Shown here in pieces: positions 18,308-26,982 of a stretch of DNA of 64,000 bases. Location of the stretch: NCBI RefSeq assembly GCF_014193515.1, contig NZ_BLXX01000002.1, positions 310,001-374,000 of the forward strand, read 5' to 3'. The first letter of the stretch is position 1. Every line of letters begins with the position of its first letter. Below the pieces are notes generated by a model. The model was not told the DNA's origin, did not search any database, and worked only from the letters and a program-made list of their open reading frames with translations. Source of the DNA: Geomonas silvestris (GTDB lineage Bacteria > Desulfobacterota > Desulfuromonadia > Geobacterales > Geobacteraceae). Both the position numbers and the translations under genes were made by a program.

Positions 18308-18586
18308 ATGGATGAGGAGAAGAAGAGCCTCCTGAAGACCCTCGGCATGGTCTCGACCATGGGGATCTCGTTTGCGGTGGCCATCGCGATCGGGGTCTGG
18401 ATCGGGACCGAGTTGGACGCCTGGTTTTTGAGGAAACAGTGGCCGGCGGTGACCTGGCTGGCGGGCAAGCACGGATTTTTCTTCATCTTTCTCTTTTTCG
18501 GCATTGCGGCCGGCTTCCGCAACATCTTCATTCTTGCGGGAAAAGAACTGCGCGATGACGGGTCAGACCAAGATAAACGAGACTAA
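18308..18586 (+). CDS. atpZ: AtpZ-type F1Fo ATP synthase assembly protein
   Basis: Short two-helix membrane protein, 92 residues, of the AtpZ/AtpI family encoded ahead of Fo genes. These proteins assist assembly of the c-ring and Mg2+ supply to the ATP synthase. Two hydrophobic helices (about residues 12-32 and 53-77) with GVWIGTELDAWF and FFGIAAGFRNIF between and after fit the family. GAGGAGGT lies before the ATG. Its 3' end overlaps atpI by 32 bases. Function rests on family and position. Confidence 0.78.
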   Translation: MDEEKKSLLKTLGMVSTMGISFAVAIAIGVWIGTELDAWFLRKQWPAVTWLAGKHGFFFIFLFFGIAAGFRNIFILAGKELRDDGSDQDKRD

Positions 18587-18944
18587 CCTCTTCCCGAAGC
18601 TGGTCACGGGAAGCCTGCTCATGAGTGCCGTGTTAGCGGTGCTCACGGCACTTCTGGTCTCGCTGAAGTTCGGCTTGTCGCTTCTGGCAGGCGGCCTCCT
18701 GGCCACGGCGAACTTCATCTGGCTGAGAAGAGGGCTGGAATCGGTCCTGGCGCTCACGCCTAGTCTGGCGCCCAAGCTCGCCACCCTGCGCTTCGTCTTG
18801 CGACTCGCCATCATGGCGGGCTTTTTGTACCTTTTGATCGTGGTCCTGGGTGCCGACATCTTCGGCATCCTCATCGGACTCTCGATCCTGGTGATCAACA
18901 TAATCCTATTTTCGATATACCTGTCGACCCGTAAAGGAGGCTAG
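18555..18944 (+). CDS. atpI: ATP synthase subunit I
   Basis: Four-helix membrane protein of 129 residues, ATP synthase I family, needed for efficient c-ring assembly in other bacteria. I start it at the ATG at 18555 ([10 protein letters not shown]), overlapping the end of atpZ, because a longer frame would reach deep into that gene. The pattern is LPKLVTG-type amphipathic N-terminus, hairpin helices [20 protein letters not shown], then two more helices. It ends five bases before atpB. Confidence 0.75.
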   Translation: MTGQTKINETNLFPKLVTGSLLMSAVLAVLTALLVSLKFGLSLLAGGLLATANFIWLRRGLESVLALTPSLAPKLATLRFVLRLAIMAGFLYLLIVVLGADIFGILIGLSILVINIILFSIYLSTRKGG

Positions 18945-18949
18945 CTGCA

Positions 18950-19639
18950 ATGGTTCATCCCTATCTGTTCCTTCAGTTTTTCCGCGAGATTCTTCACCCG
19001 CTCGGCATTTCCGAAGCTGGTGCGGATGCCGTCGTCTACACCTGGCTGATCATGCTCGGCCTGGTGCTGCTCTCCATCGTGGCCACCAAGCGCCTGCAGT
19101 CGGTGCCGACCGGCACCCAGAACTTCATGGAAGTGGTCGTGGGCGGCATCGAGAACATGCTGATCGAGACCATGGGCGAGCACGGCCGCCCCTTCTTCCC
19201 GCTGATCGCGACCCTGGCCCTGTTCATCCTGGTTTCCAACCTGGTTGGCCTGATCCCGGGCTTCTTCCCGCCGACCGCGAACATCAACACCACCGCGGCC
19301 TGCGCGGTCGTGGTCTTCGTGGCTACCCACGTCGTGGGTGTCAAGGAGCACGGCGCCGGCTACATCAAGCACTTCCTGGGCCCCATCGCCTGGCTCGCCC
19401 CGATGATGTTCTTCATCGAGGTGATCGGTCACTTCAGCCGCGTCATTTCGCTCACCCTGCGTCTCTTCGGTAACATGAACGGCCACGAGCTGGTGCTGAT
19501 CATCTTCTTCGGCCTCGCCCCGTTCCTGGTGCCGCTCCCCATGATGCTGATGGGCGTCCTGGTCTCCTTCATCCAGGCCTTCGTCTTCATGCTGCTTGCG
19601 ATGATCTACATCCAGGGCTCGCTGGAGCACGCGCACTAA
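18950..19639 (+). CDS. atpB: ATP synthase Fo subunit a
   Basis: Stator channel subunit of Fo, 229 residues with about five or six helices. It carries protons or ions to the c-ring. The essential arginine is in [18 protein letters not shown] near residue 170, and the last helix holds [22 protein letters not shown]. The start ATG follows AGGAGG at good distance. It is separated from atpE by a 156-base gap with a palindromic repeat and a possible extra promoter. Confidence 0.97.
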   Translation: MVHPYLFLQFFREILHPLGISEAGADAVVYTWLIMLGLVLLSIVATKRLQSVPTGTQNFMEVVVGGIENMLIETMGEHGRPFFPLIATLALFILVSNLVGLIPGFFPPTANINTTAACAVVVFVATHVVGVKEHGAGYIKHFLGPIAWLAPMMFFIEVIGHFSRVISLTLRLFGNMNGHELVLIIFFGLAPFLVPLPMMLMGVLVSFIQAFVFMLLAMIYIQGSLEHAH

Positions 19640-19643
19640 AACC

Positions 19644-19729
19644 GGTTCTAAGTTCTACGTTCCAGGTTCTAGGTTGAAAAACCTTAGAACCGATGCCACG
19701 GGTTGTAGGTTTAACGTAGAACCTAGAAC
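19644..19729. repeat. GTTCTA-type palindromic repeat, copy 2
   Basis: Arms GGTTCTAAGTTCTACGTTCC and AACGTAGAACCTAGAAC, with an inner AGGTTGAAAAACCTT hairpin. It lies between atpB and atpE, inside what would otherwise be one operon. Copies 1 and 3 lie at 9511-9595 and 26101-26160. Confidence 0.75.
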
Positions 19730-19751
19730 AGCTTTTATGATTTTCCCTTCC

Positions 19752-19757
19752 TATACT
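19752..19757 (+). promoter_or_regulatory. possible -10 box of an atpE promoter
   Basis: TATACT stands 38 bases before the atpE start, framed by TTCCTA...TAGGAA. No convincing -35 hexamer is found 16-18 bases upstream, so this is a weak candidate. Extra atpE transcription would suit the many c subunits needed per complex. Confidence 0.35.
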
Positions 19758-19795
19758 ATTTAGGAAATAAACCCCGCAGAAAAGGAGAAGTAAAG

Positions 19796-20071
19796 ATGAG
19801 CTTTTTCACTATGTGCGTTCTCGCAGCAGGCATCGGCATGGCACTCGGCACCGTGGGCACCGGCATCGGCCAGGGTCTGGCAGTTAAAAGCGCCGTTGAA
19901 GGCGTTTCCCGTAACCCGGGCGCTTCCGGCAAAATCCTGACCACCATGATGATCGGTCTGGCCATGATCGAGTCCCTCGCGATCTACGCCCTGGTTATCT
20001 GCCTGATCATCCTCTTCGCCAACCCCTACAAGGATCTGGCAGTGGAACTGGCAAAAACCGTTGCAAAGTAA
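19796..20071 (+). CDS. atpE: ATP synthase Fo subunit c
   Basis: Two-helix proteolipid of the rotor ring, 91 residues. Helix 1 has the glycine ladder GMALGTVGTGIGQGLAV, the polar loop is SRNPGASGK, and helix 2 carries the ion-binding glutamate E59 in MIESLAIYALV. Residues Q26, E59, S60 and Y64 match ligands of the sodium-binding c-ring of Ilyobacter tartaricus. The usual second-shell threonine is leucine (L61). AAGGAGAAG precedes the ATG. A strong terminator follows. Confidence 0.97.
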   Translation: MSFFTMCVLAAGIGMALGTVGTGIGQGLAVKSAVEGVSRNPGASGKILTTMMIGLAMIESLAIYALVICLIILFANPYKDLAVELAKTVAK

Positions 20072-20090
20072 TTAGCTTCACCAGCTGTCG

Positions 20091-20127
20091 AAAAAGGGGT
20101 GTGCCGCAAGGCACGCCCCTTTTTTTG
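20091..20127 (+). terminator. atpE terminator
   Basis: AGGGGTGTGCC (20095-20105) pairs with GGCACGCCCCT (20110-20120), with loop GCAA, followed by a run of seven T. It is a textbook intrinsic terminator 20 bases after atpE and ends the first atp locus. Confidence 0.92.
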
Positions 20128-20231
20128 TGTCAAACGGAGAGGGATGCGGGGGAAGACCGCGTCCCAGGGGCCTCAGTTCGGCCCGCCCCCCCTTCCTTGA
20201 CTTTTACCTGGTGCTATGAAATAGTCAGCCC

Positions 20232-20948
20232 ATGAAAATATACGCTGATCTGCATACTCATACTATCGCCTCAGGCCACGCCTATTCGACCATCAACGAA
20301 CTGGCACAGGCTGCCGCCCGGAAGGGGCTCAAGGCGATCGCGCTGACCGACCACGGCCCTGCCCTCCCCGGCGGACCGCATGAGTACCATTTCCGGGCCA
20401 TGCGCTTCGTCCCCCGGCACATCGAAGGGGTGCGCATCCTGCGCGGCGTCGAGGCGAACATCCTGAACGAACGCGGCGACCTGGACCTGACGGAAGAGGT
20501 CCTCGCCGAGCTCGACTTCGTCATGGCGGGGATCCACGACGCCGTCGGTTTCTGCGGCCGCAGCTCTGAGGTTTATACCAGGGCCCTACTTGCCGTCCTG
20601 GAGAACCCGCTGGTTAAGTGCATCTCGCACCCCGGCAACCCGGAGTTCCCCTCCGACTACCACCAGGTGGTGCAGGCGGCCGCACGGACCGGTACCGCCC
20701 TCGAGATCAACAACTCCTCGGTGGGCGGGGTGAGCCGCAAGGGGAGCTGCGAGAACTGCCTTGAAGTGGCGAGGCTCTGCGCCAGGTACGGCACGCAGGT
20801 GCTGATCGGCTCGGACGCCCACATCGCCCAGGGGATCGGCGTCTTCGACGATGCGATCAAACTGGTGCAGGATGCTGGACTTCCGGAAGAACAGGTGCTG
20901 AACGCTTCGTGGGAAAGGTTGCTGGCGTTTTTGGGGGACGAGGGGTAA
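20232..20948 (+). CDS. PHP-domain phosphoesterase (YcdX-like)
   Basis: Metal-dependent hydrolase of the PHP superfamily, 238 residues, close to the YcdX group of phosphatases. Metal ligands are visible: HTH at residues 8-10, TDHGPALPG near residue 39, GVEAN near residue 74, a histidine in MAGIHDAVGF, SHPGNPEF and the final GSDAH. These cover the full trinuclear site. The natural substrate is unknown. It stands alone on the plus strand and converges with an EamA gene through a large palindrome. Confidence 0.82.
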   Translation: MKIYADLHTHTIASGHAYSTINELAQAAARKGLKAIALTDHGPALPGGPHEYHFRAMRFVPRHIEGVRILRGVEANILNERGDLDLTEEVLAELDFVMAGIHDAVGFCGRSSEVYTRALLAVLENPLVKCISHPGNPEFPSDYHQVVQAAARTGTALEINNSSVGGVSRKGSCENCLEVARLCARYGTQVLIGSDAHIAQGIGVFDDAIKLVQDAGLPEEQVLNASWERLLAFLGDEG

Positions 20949-20955
20949 AAAGTCC

Positions 20956-21057
20956 AAAGCCTCACCACTGAGGACACAGAGGCACACAGAGGAAAGGCAA
21001 AACCTACCGGGTTTCCATCTCCTCTGTGTGCCTCTTTTCGCTTAGTGGTGAGGCTTT
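20956..21057. repeat. CACAGAGG-type palindromic repeat, copy 1, likely bidirectional terminator
   Basis: AAAGCCTCACCACT (20956-20969) pairs perfectly with AGTGGTGAGGCTTT (21044-21057). Inside them, ACACAGAGGCACACAGAGGA pairs with TCCTCTGTGTGCCTCTTTT. It fills the gap between two convergent genes. The outer arms end in A-runs and T-runs on both strands. A second copy is at 54471-54626, also between convergent genes. Confidence 0.8.
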
Positions 21058-21061
21058 TCTG

Positions 21062-21973
21062 TCAGTTCTTTTTGCCGCCCAGAGAGCCCGCCAGGACTGC
21101 CAATCCGGCAAAGAGCAGCGGGATGCCGCACAGGGCCAGCGGACTCAGCCGCTCGCCCAGGACGACGATCCCCAGAAGTGCCGCGGTGAGAGGTTCGGCA
21201 AGGGAGAGGGTAACCGCGGTGGCGACGGGAACGCTCCGTAGCCCGCGGGCGAAAAGCCAGTAGGAGAGCGCCGTGACGATCACGCCGAGGTAGAGTACCA
21301 GCGCGATGCCGCGCGGCGCGGCCATCCAGGTGAGATCCGCGGAGAGCAGCAGCGGGGAGAGGATGAGCGCCCCGATGCAGAAGACCACGGCCATGACGGC
21401 GTCGGGTGTGCGCCCCGGCAGGAGCCCCTTGATCGCCATGGTGTAGCTTGCGTAGCTCGCGCCGGCACCGAGCGCCAAGAAGACACCGACCGGATCCAAC
21501 GACAGCTTGCCGCCGCCACCTACCAGCAGACCACACCCCGCAAGCGCAAAGCAGGTCGCCACCATCCAGCGGTGCCCGGGACGCTCGCCACGGAAGACAA
21601 AGCCGAGTACCCCGGCGATGACCGGCGAGCTGCCGATCCCCACCAGGGTCCCTACCGCTACCCCGGTGCGCTGTACGGCCCAGAAGAAGCAGAGTTGGTA
21701 AGAGGCGACACAGGCCCCTGCGAGCAGGGTGCCGAATACCGGCCAGCGGCCGGTGCCGAAACCGCCGCGCAGCAGGGTCAGGAGCAAAAGCGCCCCGCCC
21801 CCCACCACGAGTCGCAGTGCGCCGATACTGGTCGGCGTGACGCCCGCGGGCGCCAGCGCCTGGGTGGTCCCCGTCGTCCCCCAGAGGACCCCGGCGGCCA
21901 CTACCAGGAGCGCTCCAGCCGTCATGCCCTGCCCGGCCGGCTCATGGGCTATGCTTTTCTCAGCTGTGCTCAC
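21062..21973 (-). CDS. EamA/DMT-family transporter
   Basis: Inner-membrane exporter of the drug/metabolite transporter superfamily, 303 residues with ten predicted helices in two EamA repeats. The first half has [19 protein letters not shown], and the second half starts near [21 protein letters not shown]. Substrate cannot be predicted. The start used is a GTG at 21973 overlapping the last 14 bases of prfC. An internal ATG at codon 17 is an alternative. It ends in the shared palindrome before the PHP gene. Confidence 0.85.
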   Translation of the reverse strand: MSTAEKSIAHEPAGQGMTAGALLVVAAGVLWGTTGTTQALAPAGVTPTSIGALRLVVGGGALLLLTLLRGGFGTGRWPVFGTLLAGACVASYQLCFFWAVQRTGVAVGTLVGIGSSPVIAGVLGFVFRGERPGHRWMVATCFALAGCGLLVGGGGKLSLDPVGVFLALGAGASYASYTMAIKGLLPGRTPDAVMAVVFCIGALILSPLLLSADLTWMAAPRGIALVLYLGVIVTALSYWLFARGLRSVPVATAVTLSLAEPLTAALLGIVVLGERLSPLALCGIPLLFAGLAVLAGSLGGKKN

Positions 21974-23540
21974 GGGTCGCGTGGAAGACGAGATCCTTCC
22001 AATTCTCCATAGTATTGTCCAGACGCCACTGGCTTCCGGCCAGGTAGGCGAGGTTCCCTTCGCCGTCGGTGTAGAGGCTCATCGCCTCTTTCCTCTGGAA
22101 CTCCTCCAGGCGCTTCTTGTCGCCGGTGACCCAGCGTGCGGTCACGTAGGAGACCGGCTCGTACACCGACTGCACGCCGTACTCGTGCTCGAGGCGGTGC
22201 ATGACCACGTCGAACTGCAGCATGCCGACCGCCCCCACGATCCAGTCGGCGCCCATGAGCGGCCTGAAGACCTGGGTGGTTCCCTCCTCGGCGAGCTGCA
22301 CCAGCCCCTTCTCCAGCGCCTTCGACTTCATCGGGTTCAGGATGCGCACCTTGCGGAAGTGCTCCGGCGCGAAGTTCGGGATCCCGGTGTACTTGAGATC
22401 CTCGCCCTGGGTGAAGGTATCGCCGATCTTGATGGTGCCGTGGTTGTGAATGCCGATGATGTCGCCGGCGTAGGCCTCGTCCACGTTGGTGCGGTCCTGG
22501 GCCATGAAGATGGTGGCATTGGCGATCTGCACTTCGCGCCCCAGCCTCAGGTGTCTCACCTTCATGCCGCGCACGAACTTCCCGGAGCAGATCCGGAAGA
22601 AGGCGATGCGGTCGCGGTGCGCCGGGTCCATGTTCGCCTGGATCTTGAAGGCGAAGCCGGTAAAGGCCTCCTCGAACGGGGAGACGGTGCGGGTGAGGGT
22701 CTCGCGCGGCATGGGCCCCGGGGCGTGCTGGACGAAGGAGTCCAGAAGCTGCTGAACGCCGAAGGTGTTGATGGCGGAACCGAAGAAGACCGGGGTCTGG
22801 CGGCCGGCCAGGTATTCCTCGAGATCGAAGGGATGCGCCGCCCCTTCCAGGAGTTCCACGTCGTTGCGCAGCTCGTCTACCTGGCTCCCCAGAAGCTCGT
22901 CCAGGCGCGGGTCGTCGAGCCCCTTGACGGTAACCACCTCGCCTACCCCGTGATCGGCCTCCGGATCGTAGAAGGTGATCTCCTTGGTGTAGAGGTGGTA
23001 GGTGCCGCGGAAGCGCTTGCCCATGCCGATCGGCCACGTCATGGGAGCGCACTGGATTTTCAGCGTGCTTTCGATATCATCCAACAGGTCGAGCGGTTCG
23101 CGCCCTTCCCGGTCCAGCTTGTTGATGAAGGTCATGATCGGCGTGTGGCGCAGCCGGCAGACCTCGAGGAGCTTCTTGGTCTGGCTCTCCACCCCTTTCA
23201 CCGAGTCGATCACCATGAGGACGGAATCGACGGCGGTCAGGGTCCGGTAGGTATCTTCGGAGAAGTCGTTGTGCCCCGGCGTGTCGAGCAGGTTCACCTC
23301 GTAGTCGCGGTAGCTGAACTTCATAACCGACGAGGTGACCGAGATGCCACGCTGTTTTTCCATCTCCATCCAGTCGCTGGTCGCATGGCGGGAGGATTTG
23401 CGGGCCCGGACCTCGCCGGCCTGCTGGATCGCCCCACCGAAGAGGAGCAGTTTCTCGGTTATGGTGGTCTTACCGGCATCCGGGTGGCTGATGATGGCGA
23501 AGGTGCGCCGCTTGGCGATTTCCTGCTCGTTGTACAACAT
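21960..23540 (-). CDS. prfC: peptide chain release factor 3
   Basis: GTPase that recycles RF1/RF2 from the ribosome after termination and helps post-peptidyl-transfer quality control; 526 residues, the usual length. It has the G1 loop [10 protein letters not shown]2 region with [18 protein letters not shown] (G3) and [10 protein letters not shown] (G4), all at family-specific positions. The start is the ATG at 23540 ([11 protein letters not shown]), with AAGGAG about ten bases before it. A longer frame adds eleven unlikely residues. The downstream EamA gene overlaps its end. Confidence 0.96.
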   Translation of the reverse strand: MLYNEQEIAKRRTFAIISHPDAGKTTITEKLLLFGGAIQQAGEVRARKSSRHATSDWMEMEKQRGISVTSSVMKFSYRDYEVNLLDTPGHNDFSEDTYRTLTAVDSVLMVIDSVKGVESQTKKLLEVCRLRHTPIMTFINKLDREGREPLDLLDDIESTLKIQCAPMTWPIGMGKRFRGTYHLYTKEITFYDPEADHGVGEVVTVKGLDDPRLDELLGSQVDELRNDVELLEGAAHPFDLEEYLAGRQTPVFFGSAINTFGVQQLLDSFVQHAPGPMPRETLTRTVSPFEEAFTGFAFKIQANMDPAHRDRIAFFRICSGKFVRGMKVRHLRLGREVQIANATIFMAQDRTNVDEAYAGDIIGIHNHGTIKIGDTFTQGEDLKYTGIPNFAPEHFRKVRILNPMKSKALEKGLVQLAEEGTTQVFRPLMGADWIVGAVGMLQFDVVMHRLEHEYGVQSVYEPVSYVTARWVTGDKKRLEEFQRKEAMSLYTDGEGNLAYLAGSQWRLDNTMENWKDLVFHATREHS

Positions 23541-23671
23541 GGACTGAAAGCTCCTTAACAAAACGCTGGACAAAATAAAGGCGAAGAGGGTATCTTCGCC
23601 GGGTTGGCAAGTAAGTTCCTATATTTGCATGGATAAGTGCAAAAGGGCAATAAGTTTTTTTGGGTGACCGA

Positions 23672-24379
23672 ATGAATGATACCTATCAGAAAATCGAGTT
23701 GGCCGGCCCCGAAGCGGACCAGCAGGAGATCCTCTCCTGCCTGGCGGAAATCCGCGCAGGGCGCCTGGTCAACGATCTGAAACTGGTCAACTACTACCGG
23801 GAGATCCCGGTCAGCTACTCCGCCGACGTGCTGACCGTCGAGGAGACCTCGGTGGAGTTTCTGGTGCACCAGATCCAGGCGGTGGCGATCTCGCTCGAGA
23901 AGGTCACCGTCTTGAAAAGCGACCACTTCAAGCGCCCGGTGATCGCAACCGTCAACTACGTGAACATCGAAAAGTCGCGCATCGTGCTCTCCGGCTTCTC
24001 CTATGCCACCATTCGGGCAGACCGCAGGATGTCGGTCCGGGTCGCACTCATCGAGTTGATCCGCGTCACCTTCCGGACCGAGGAAACCAGCACCAGTGGG
24101 CACCTGCTGGACATCTCCCTCACCGGCGTCTCGATACAGGTGGACCAGGACCCTGGTATCGAACTCAGCGAACAGGGCGAACTCACCGTCGGTCTCCCCG
24201 CGGGAAGCATCGCATTTCCCGCCTCGCTCCTCAAGGTGGTCCCCATGACCAGCGGGACCCGCCTGGTGTTCGAGGTGGAACTCGACCGCGCCAGCGAGGT
24301 CAGCATCTCGCAGTTCATCTTCAAGCGCCAGGTCGAGATCATCAAGGAGCTCAAGGAACACCCCGGGCTCAACCTGTAA
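23672..24379 (+). CDS. PilZ-domain protein
   Basis: Likely cyclic di-GMP effector, 235 residues. The N-terminal half (to about residue 110) resembles the YcgR-N-like beta domain. The PilZ domain begins at RADRRMSVRV, whose RxxxR motif binds the dinucleotide, followed by DISLTGVSI matching the D/NxSxxG motif. No membrane segment is seen. I chose the ATG at 23672 over a TTG four codons upstream. It is four bases upstream of tatD and probably co-transcribed. Its target is not evident. Confidence 0.85.
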   Translation: MNDTYQKIELAGPEADQQEILSCLAEIRAGRLVNDLKLVNYYREIPVSYSADVLTVEETSVEFLVHQIQAVAISLEKVTVLKSDHFKRPVIATVNYVNIEKSRIVLSGFSYATIRADRRMSVRVALIELIRVTFRTEETSTSGHLLDISLTGVSIQVDQDPGIELSEQGELTVGLPAGSIAFPASLLKVVPMTSGTRLVFEVELDRASEVSISQFIFKRQVEIIKELKEHPGLNL

Positions 24380-24383
24380 CCCC

Positions 24384-25157
24384 ATGTTCTTCGACAGCCA
24401 CTGTCATCTCGATGCCCCGAGCCTGAGCGACGACCTTCCCGGCACCCTGGCCGGTGCCCGCACAGCCGGTGTCACCGGCTTTTTGGTCCCCGGTGTGCAC
24501 CCCGCCAGCTGGCCCCGGATCGCCGAACTCTCGAAACTCTCCCCCGAGATCCATCCCGCCTTCGGCGTACATCCGATGCATGCCGACCTGGTGAGCGGTG
24601 AACTCCTCGACACCCTCGCTGCCCTTGCGCCTCAGGCCCGCGCCATCGGCGAGATCGGACTCGACTACCAGATTGCCTCCCCCTCCCGCGACTGTCAGCG
24701 TGAAGCCTTCCGGGCCCAGTTGCGCCTCGCGGTTCGGGCCCAGCTCCCGGTGCTGCTGCACTGCCGCAAGGCCTTCGCGGACCTGCTGGAGATCGCCCGC
24801 GAAGAAGGGGTCGCCACGGCGGGTGGCGTGATGCACGCCTTTTCGGGGAGCCCGGAACTGGTTCGCGAGTGTGTGCGGCTCAACCTGTACATCTCCCTCG
24901 CCGGCACCGTGACCTACCGTAACGCGCAGCGCCCCCCGGCGGTTGCGCAGGCGGTGCCGCTGGAGCGCCTGCTGCTGGAGACCGACGCCCCGGACCTCGC
25001 ACCGGAGCCCTACCGCGGCACGGCAAACCGACCGGAATACCTGCTGGAAACCGCCCGGCGCGTGGCGGCGTGGCGGGGGGTGAGCCTGGAGGAACTCGCC
25101 CAGGCGACCAGCCGCAACGCGCGGAAGCTCTTCCGCCTCCCGTGGTCGCCGCCCTGA
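24384..25157 (+). CDS. TatD-family metal-dependent hydrolase
   Basis: TIM-barrel hydrolase of 257 residues in the TatD DNase family. The motifs appear in order: FFDSHCHLDAP (HxH), GEIGLDY with the bridging glutamate, LLHCRKAF, MHAFSGSPE and ETDAPDLAPEPYRG. These form the two-metal site. Family members act as 3'-5' exonucleases or D-aminoacyl-tRNA-related hydrolases. The four-base gap after the PilZ gene suggests one transcript. It ends in a GC-rich gap. Confidence 0.9.
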   Translation: MFFDSHCHLDAPSLSDDLPGTLAGARTAGVTGFLVPGVHPASWPRIAELSKLSPEIHPAFGVHPMHADLVSGELLDTLAALAPQARAIGEIGLDYQIASPSRDCQREAFRAQLRLAVRAQLPVLLHCRKAFADLLEIAREEGVATAGGVMHAFSGSPELVRECVRLNLYISLAGTVTYRNAQRPPAVAQAVPLERLLLETDAPDLAPEPYRGTANRPEYLLETARRVAAWRGVSLEELAQATSRNARKLFRLPWSPP

Positions 25158-25526
25158 CGCAGCCCGGGCGGCTCAGCCGGAAAACCTGGGCACCTCTTCC
25201 CTGCCAATTCCCTTTCAGATGTTCCCGCGACACCCTCTCGTTTCGCCTCCCCGCTCCCTCCTCAGCCCCCCCTCGTTTTTTGCTTCCCTTTTGTTTCTTC
25301 ATGAGGCAAGCGGTGCCGACGGGGCGATCGCGCCCCAATCAGGTATCTGGCTAGCTCTGCTTAACCTCACGGCTTTTAGGCAGTTGCGCCGAAAAGCAAG
25401 GACCGCCGCCTGCCGGTTAGAATTCTGCATCGGACATCTTAATTATTATTTCGACGATTGACCGGCTTAGGGCATTAGGTATAATTCACGCGAAGGTCAG
25501 TTCAGCCAGCCGACGGAGGTGCAATC
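25158..25526. other. 369-base gap between tatD and the ferritin-like gene
   Basis: No coding region found. It contains a perfect hairpin GGGGCG-ATCG-CGCCCC (about 25320-25335), a second stem around CGGCTTTT...AAAAGC (25370-25400) and, at the right end, the promoter of the next gene. The stems lie upstream of that promoter, so they belong to the tatD transcript if to any. No known riboswitch was recognised. Confidence 0.5.
25458..25485 (+). promoter_or_regulatory. predicted promoter of the ferritin-like gene
   Basis: TTGACC (25458-25463), a 16-base spacer and a perfect TATAAT (25480-25485). The start codon is 42 bases downstream. It is one of the best sigma-70 matches in the window. Confidence 0.7.
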
Positions 25527-26024
25527 ATGGTCAAGGAATACACCCTGCAGGAGGCATTGAAGCTCGCGATCAAGACGGAAAAGGAGAGCATGGATTTCTA
25601 CCGTAAGGCCGGCTCGATCACCAAGGACGAACGTTCCAAGAAGGTCTTCGACCTGCTGGCCAACGAGGAGGTCGCCCATCTCAAGGCCTTCTTCGAGCAC
25701 TACCGCGGGAAGGACCTGGGGGACCTCCCGACCCTGCTTAACGGCCCCATGGACAAGCTCTCGGCAACCCACCAGGCGCTGGAAAAGGCGATCGCGGAGG
25801 ACACCCACGAACAGAAGGCGTTGGAGATTGCGCTGCAGGAGGAGAAAGCCTGCGTGGAGCTGTACAGCCTCATGCTGAAGGACATCGTGGACCCGCTGGT
25901 GCGCCGGGTCTTCGAGACGGTGATCAAGGAGACCCAAGGGCACTACGACATGATCGAGGACGAGTACATGCGGGTGATGACCATGGTGGACCGCTCCGAC
26001 CAGGACATCTACGTCAGGGAATAG
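25527..26024 (+). CDS. ferritin-like diiron protein (erythrin/rubrerythrin type, no rubredoxin domain)
   Basis: Four-helix ferritin-like protein of 165 residues. Iron-ligand pattern: KTEKESMDFY (Glu), ANEEVAHLKAF (ExxH), a glutamate in EEKACVELY and ETQGHYDMIEDEY near the end. The Cys4 rubredoxin module of classical rubrerythrin is absent, so it is the shorter erythrin-like form. Such proteins reduce peroxide or handle iron in anaerobes; the electron donor is not evident. A strong promoter, single gene and terminator indicate independent expression. Confidence 0.8.
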   Translation: MVKEYTLQEALKLAIKTEKESMDFYRKAGSITKDERSKKVFDLLANEEVAHLKAFFEHYRGKDLGDLPTLLNGPMDKLSATHQALEKAIAEDTHEQKALEIALQEEKACVELYSLMLKDIVDPLVRRVFETVIKETQGHYDMIEDEYMRVMTMVDRSDQDIYVRE

Positions 26025-26049
26025 CGGCGGGGAAGGTTTAGAGAAGAGC

Positions 26050-26090
26050 AATGGCCGGGGGCATGGGTGCCTCCGGCCATTTGTGTTTTT
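26050..26090 (+). terminator. terminator of the ferritin-like gene
   Basis: AATGGCCGGGGGC (26050-26062) pairs with GCCTCCGGCCATT (26069-26081), a 13-bp stem with one G-U pair, followed by TTGTGTTTTT. Confidence 0.88.
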
Positions 26091-26100
26091 ACTAAAGCAC

Positions 26101-26160
26101 GTTCTATGTTCTATGTTCTAGGTTTAAACCTTCACCAGCCAGTGGGTTTTAACGTAGAAC
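26101..26160. repeat. GTTCTA-type palindromic repeat, copy 3
   Basis: Tandem GTTCTAT/GTTCTAG units (26101-26122) face AACGTAGAAC (26151-26160), with GGTTTAAACC in the middle. It lies between convergent genes. Shares arms with copies at 9511-9595 and 19644-19729. Confidence 0.75.
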
Positions 26161-26167
26161 GGTGGGG

Positions 26168-26968
26168 TTATCCGACATACTGGGTGTAGTACCCTTTCAC
26201 CTTGGCGAGGTAGTCGCGGGTTTCGCGGGGGAGCGCGGTGAGGCCGCGCCGGTCCACGTTGCCCGGACCCCAGTTGTAGGCGGCGAGTGCCTCGTCGACG
26301 TTACCGTAGCGCTGCAGCATGTCCTTCAGGAACCGGGTGCCGGCCATCACGTTCTGCTCGGGATCGAAGGAATCAGTGACACCGAGACCCCGGGCGGTGG
26401 AGGGCATGAGCTGCATGAGCCCCTGGGCGCCGGCGGAGGAGACGGCCCGCGGGTTGAAATTGCTCTCCTGCTTGATGACGGCGCGGATCAGGCCGGCATC
26501 GACGCCGTAGCGACGCGAGGCCTTGTCGATGATCGCCGCGATGGACGGGTTCGGCCCGAGGTCTTCGTTTTGCCGGGCTGCCTCGCTGGAAAGCGGGGCG
26601 ACGGCGTCGGCGTAGTCGCCGAAGACGTTGCCGGCGTTGCCGGCTGCGCCGGCGGAGCTGGCGGTACTGCCGGTGCCGTTTGCGCCTTTGGGGAGTTGTT
26701 CGAGGAATTTGTTGAGCAGCCCCTGGACTGCCGTGGACTGGGTGTCGGGGGGGGCGGCCTGTTCGCTACCCAGGTTGAGCGCGGCGCTCAGCATCTTCAG
26801 GCGAAGGACTTCGGCCGCGGTACTCGGAGTAACTGCTTCCTCCCCCGCGGCATTGCTCCTGCCGGAGAGGATTTCTGCAAAGGTGTTCAGGGCGTTGCTG
26901 CTACCCGGCTCGCCCGTTTTCTTGGGAACTTCTGACCACTGCCCTGTCGCAACCGGATTAACCGACAT
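26168..26968 (-). CDS. SLT-type lytic transglycosylase without signal peptide
   Basis: Peptidoglycan-cleaving enzyme of 266 residues. The C-terminal 120 residues form a goose-lysozyme-like SLT domain: IRAVIKQESNFNPRAVSSAG with the catalytic glutamate, GAQGLMQLMPSTARGLGV, and AAYNWGPGNV. The N-terminal 130 residues are Ala/Gly/Ser-rich and lack a hydrophobic signal sequence, so ordinary Sec export is not obvious. The start ATG follows AAGGTAGGG. It begins 14 bases after the response-regulator gene and is probably in its operon. Flagellar or other specialised export is a possible explanation. Confidence 0.85.
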   Translation of the reverse strand: MSVNPVATGQWSEVPKKTGEPGSSNALNTFAEILSGRSNAAGEEAVTPSTAAEVLRLKMLSAALNLGSEQAAPPDTQSTAVQGLLNKFLEQLPKGANGTGSTASSAGAAGNAGNVFGDYADAVAPLSSEAARQNEDLGPNPSIAAIIDKASRRYGVDAGLIRAVIKQESNFNPRAVSSAGAQGLMQLMPSTARGLGVTDSFDPEQNVMAGTRFLKDMLQRYGNVDEALAAYNWGPGNVDRRGLTALPRETRDYLAKVKGYYTQYVG

Positions 26969-26982
26969 AACGCCCTACCTTG

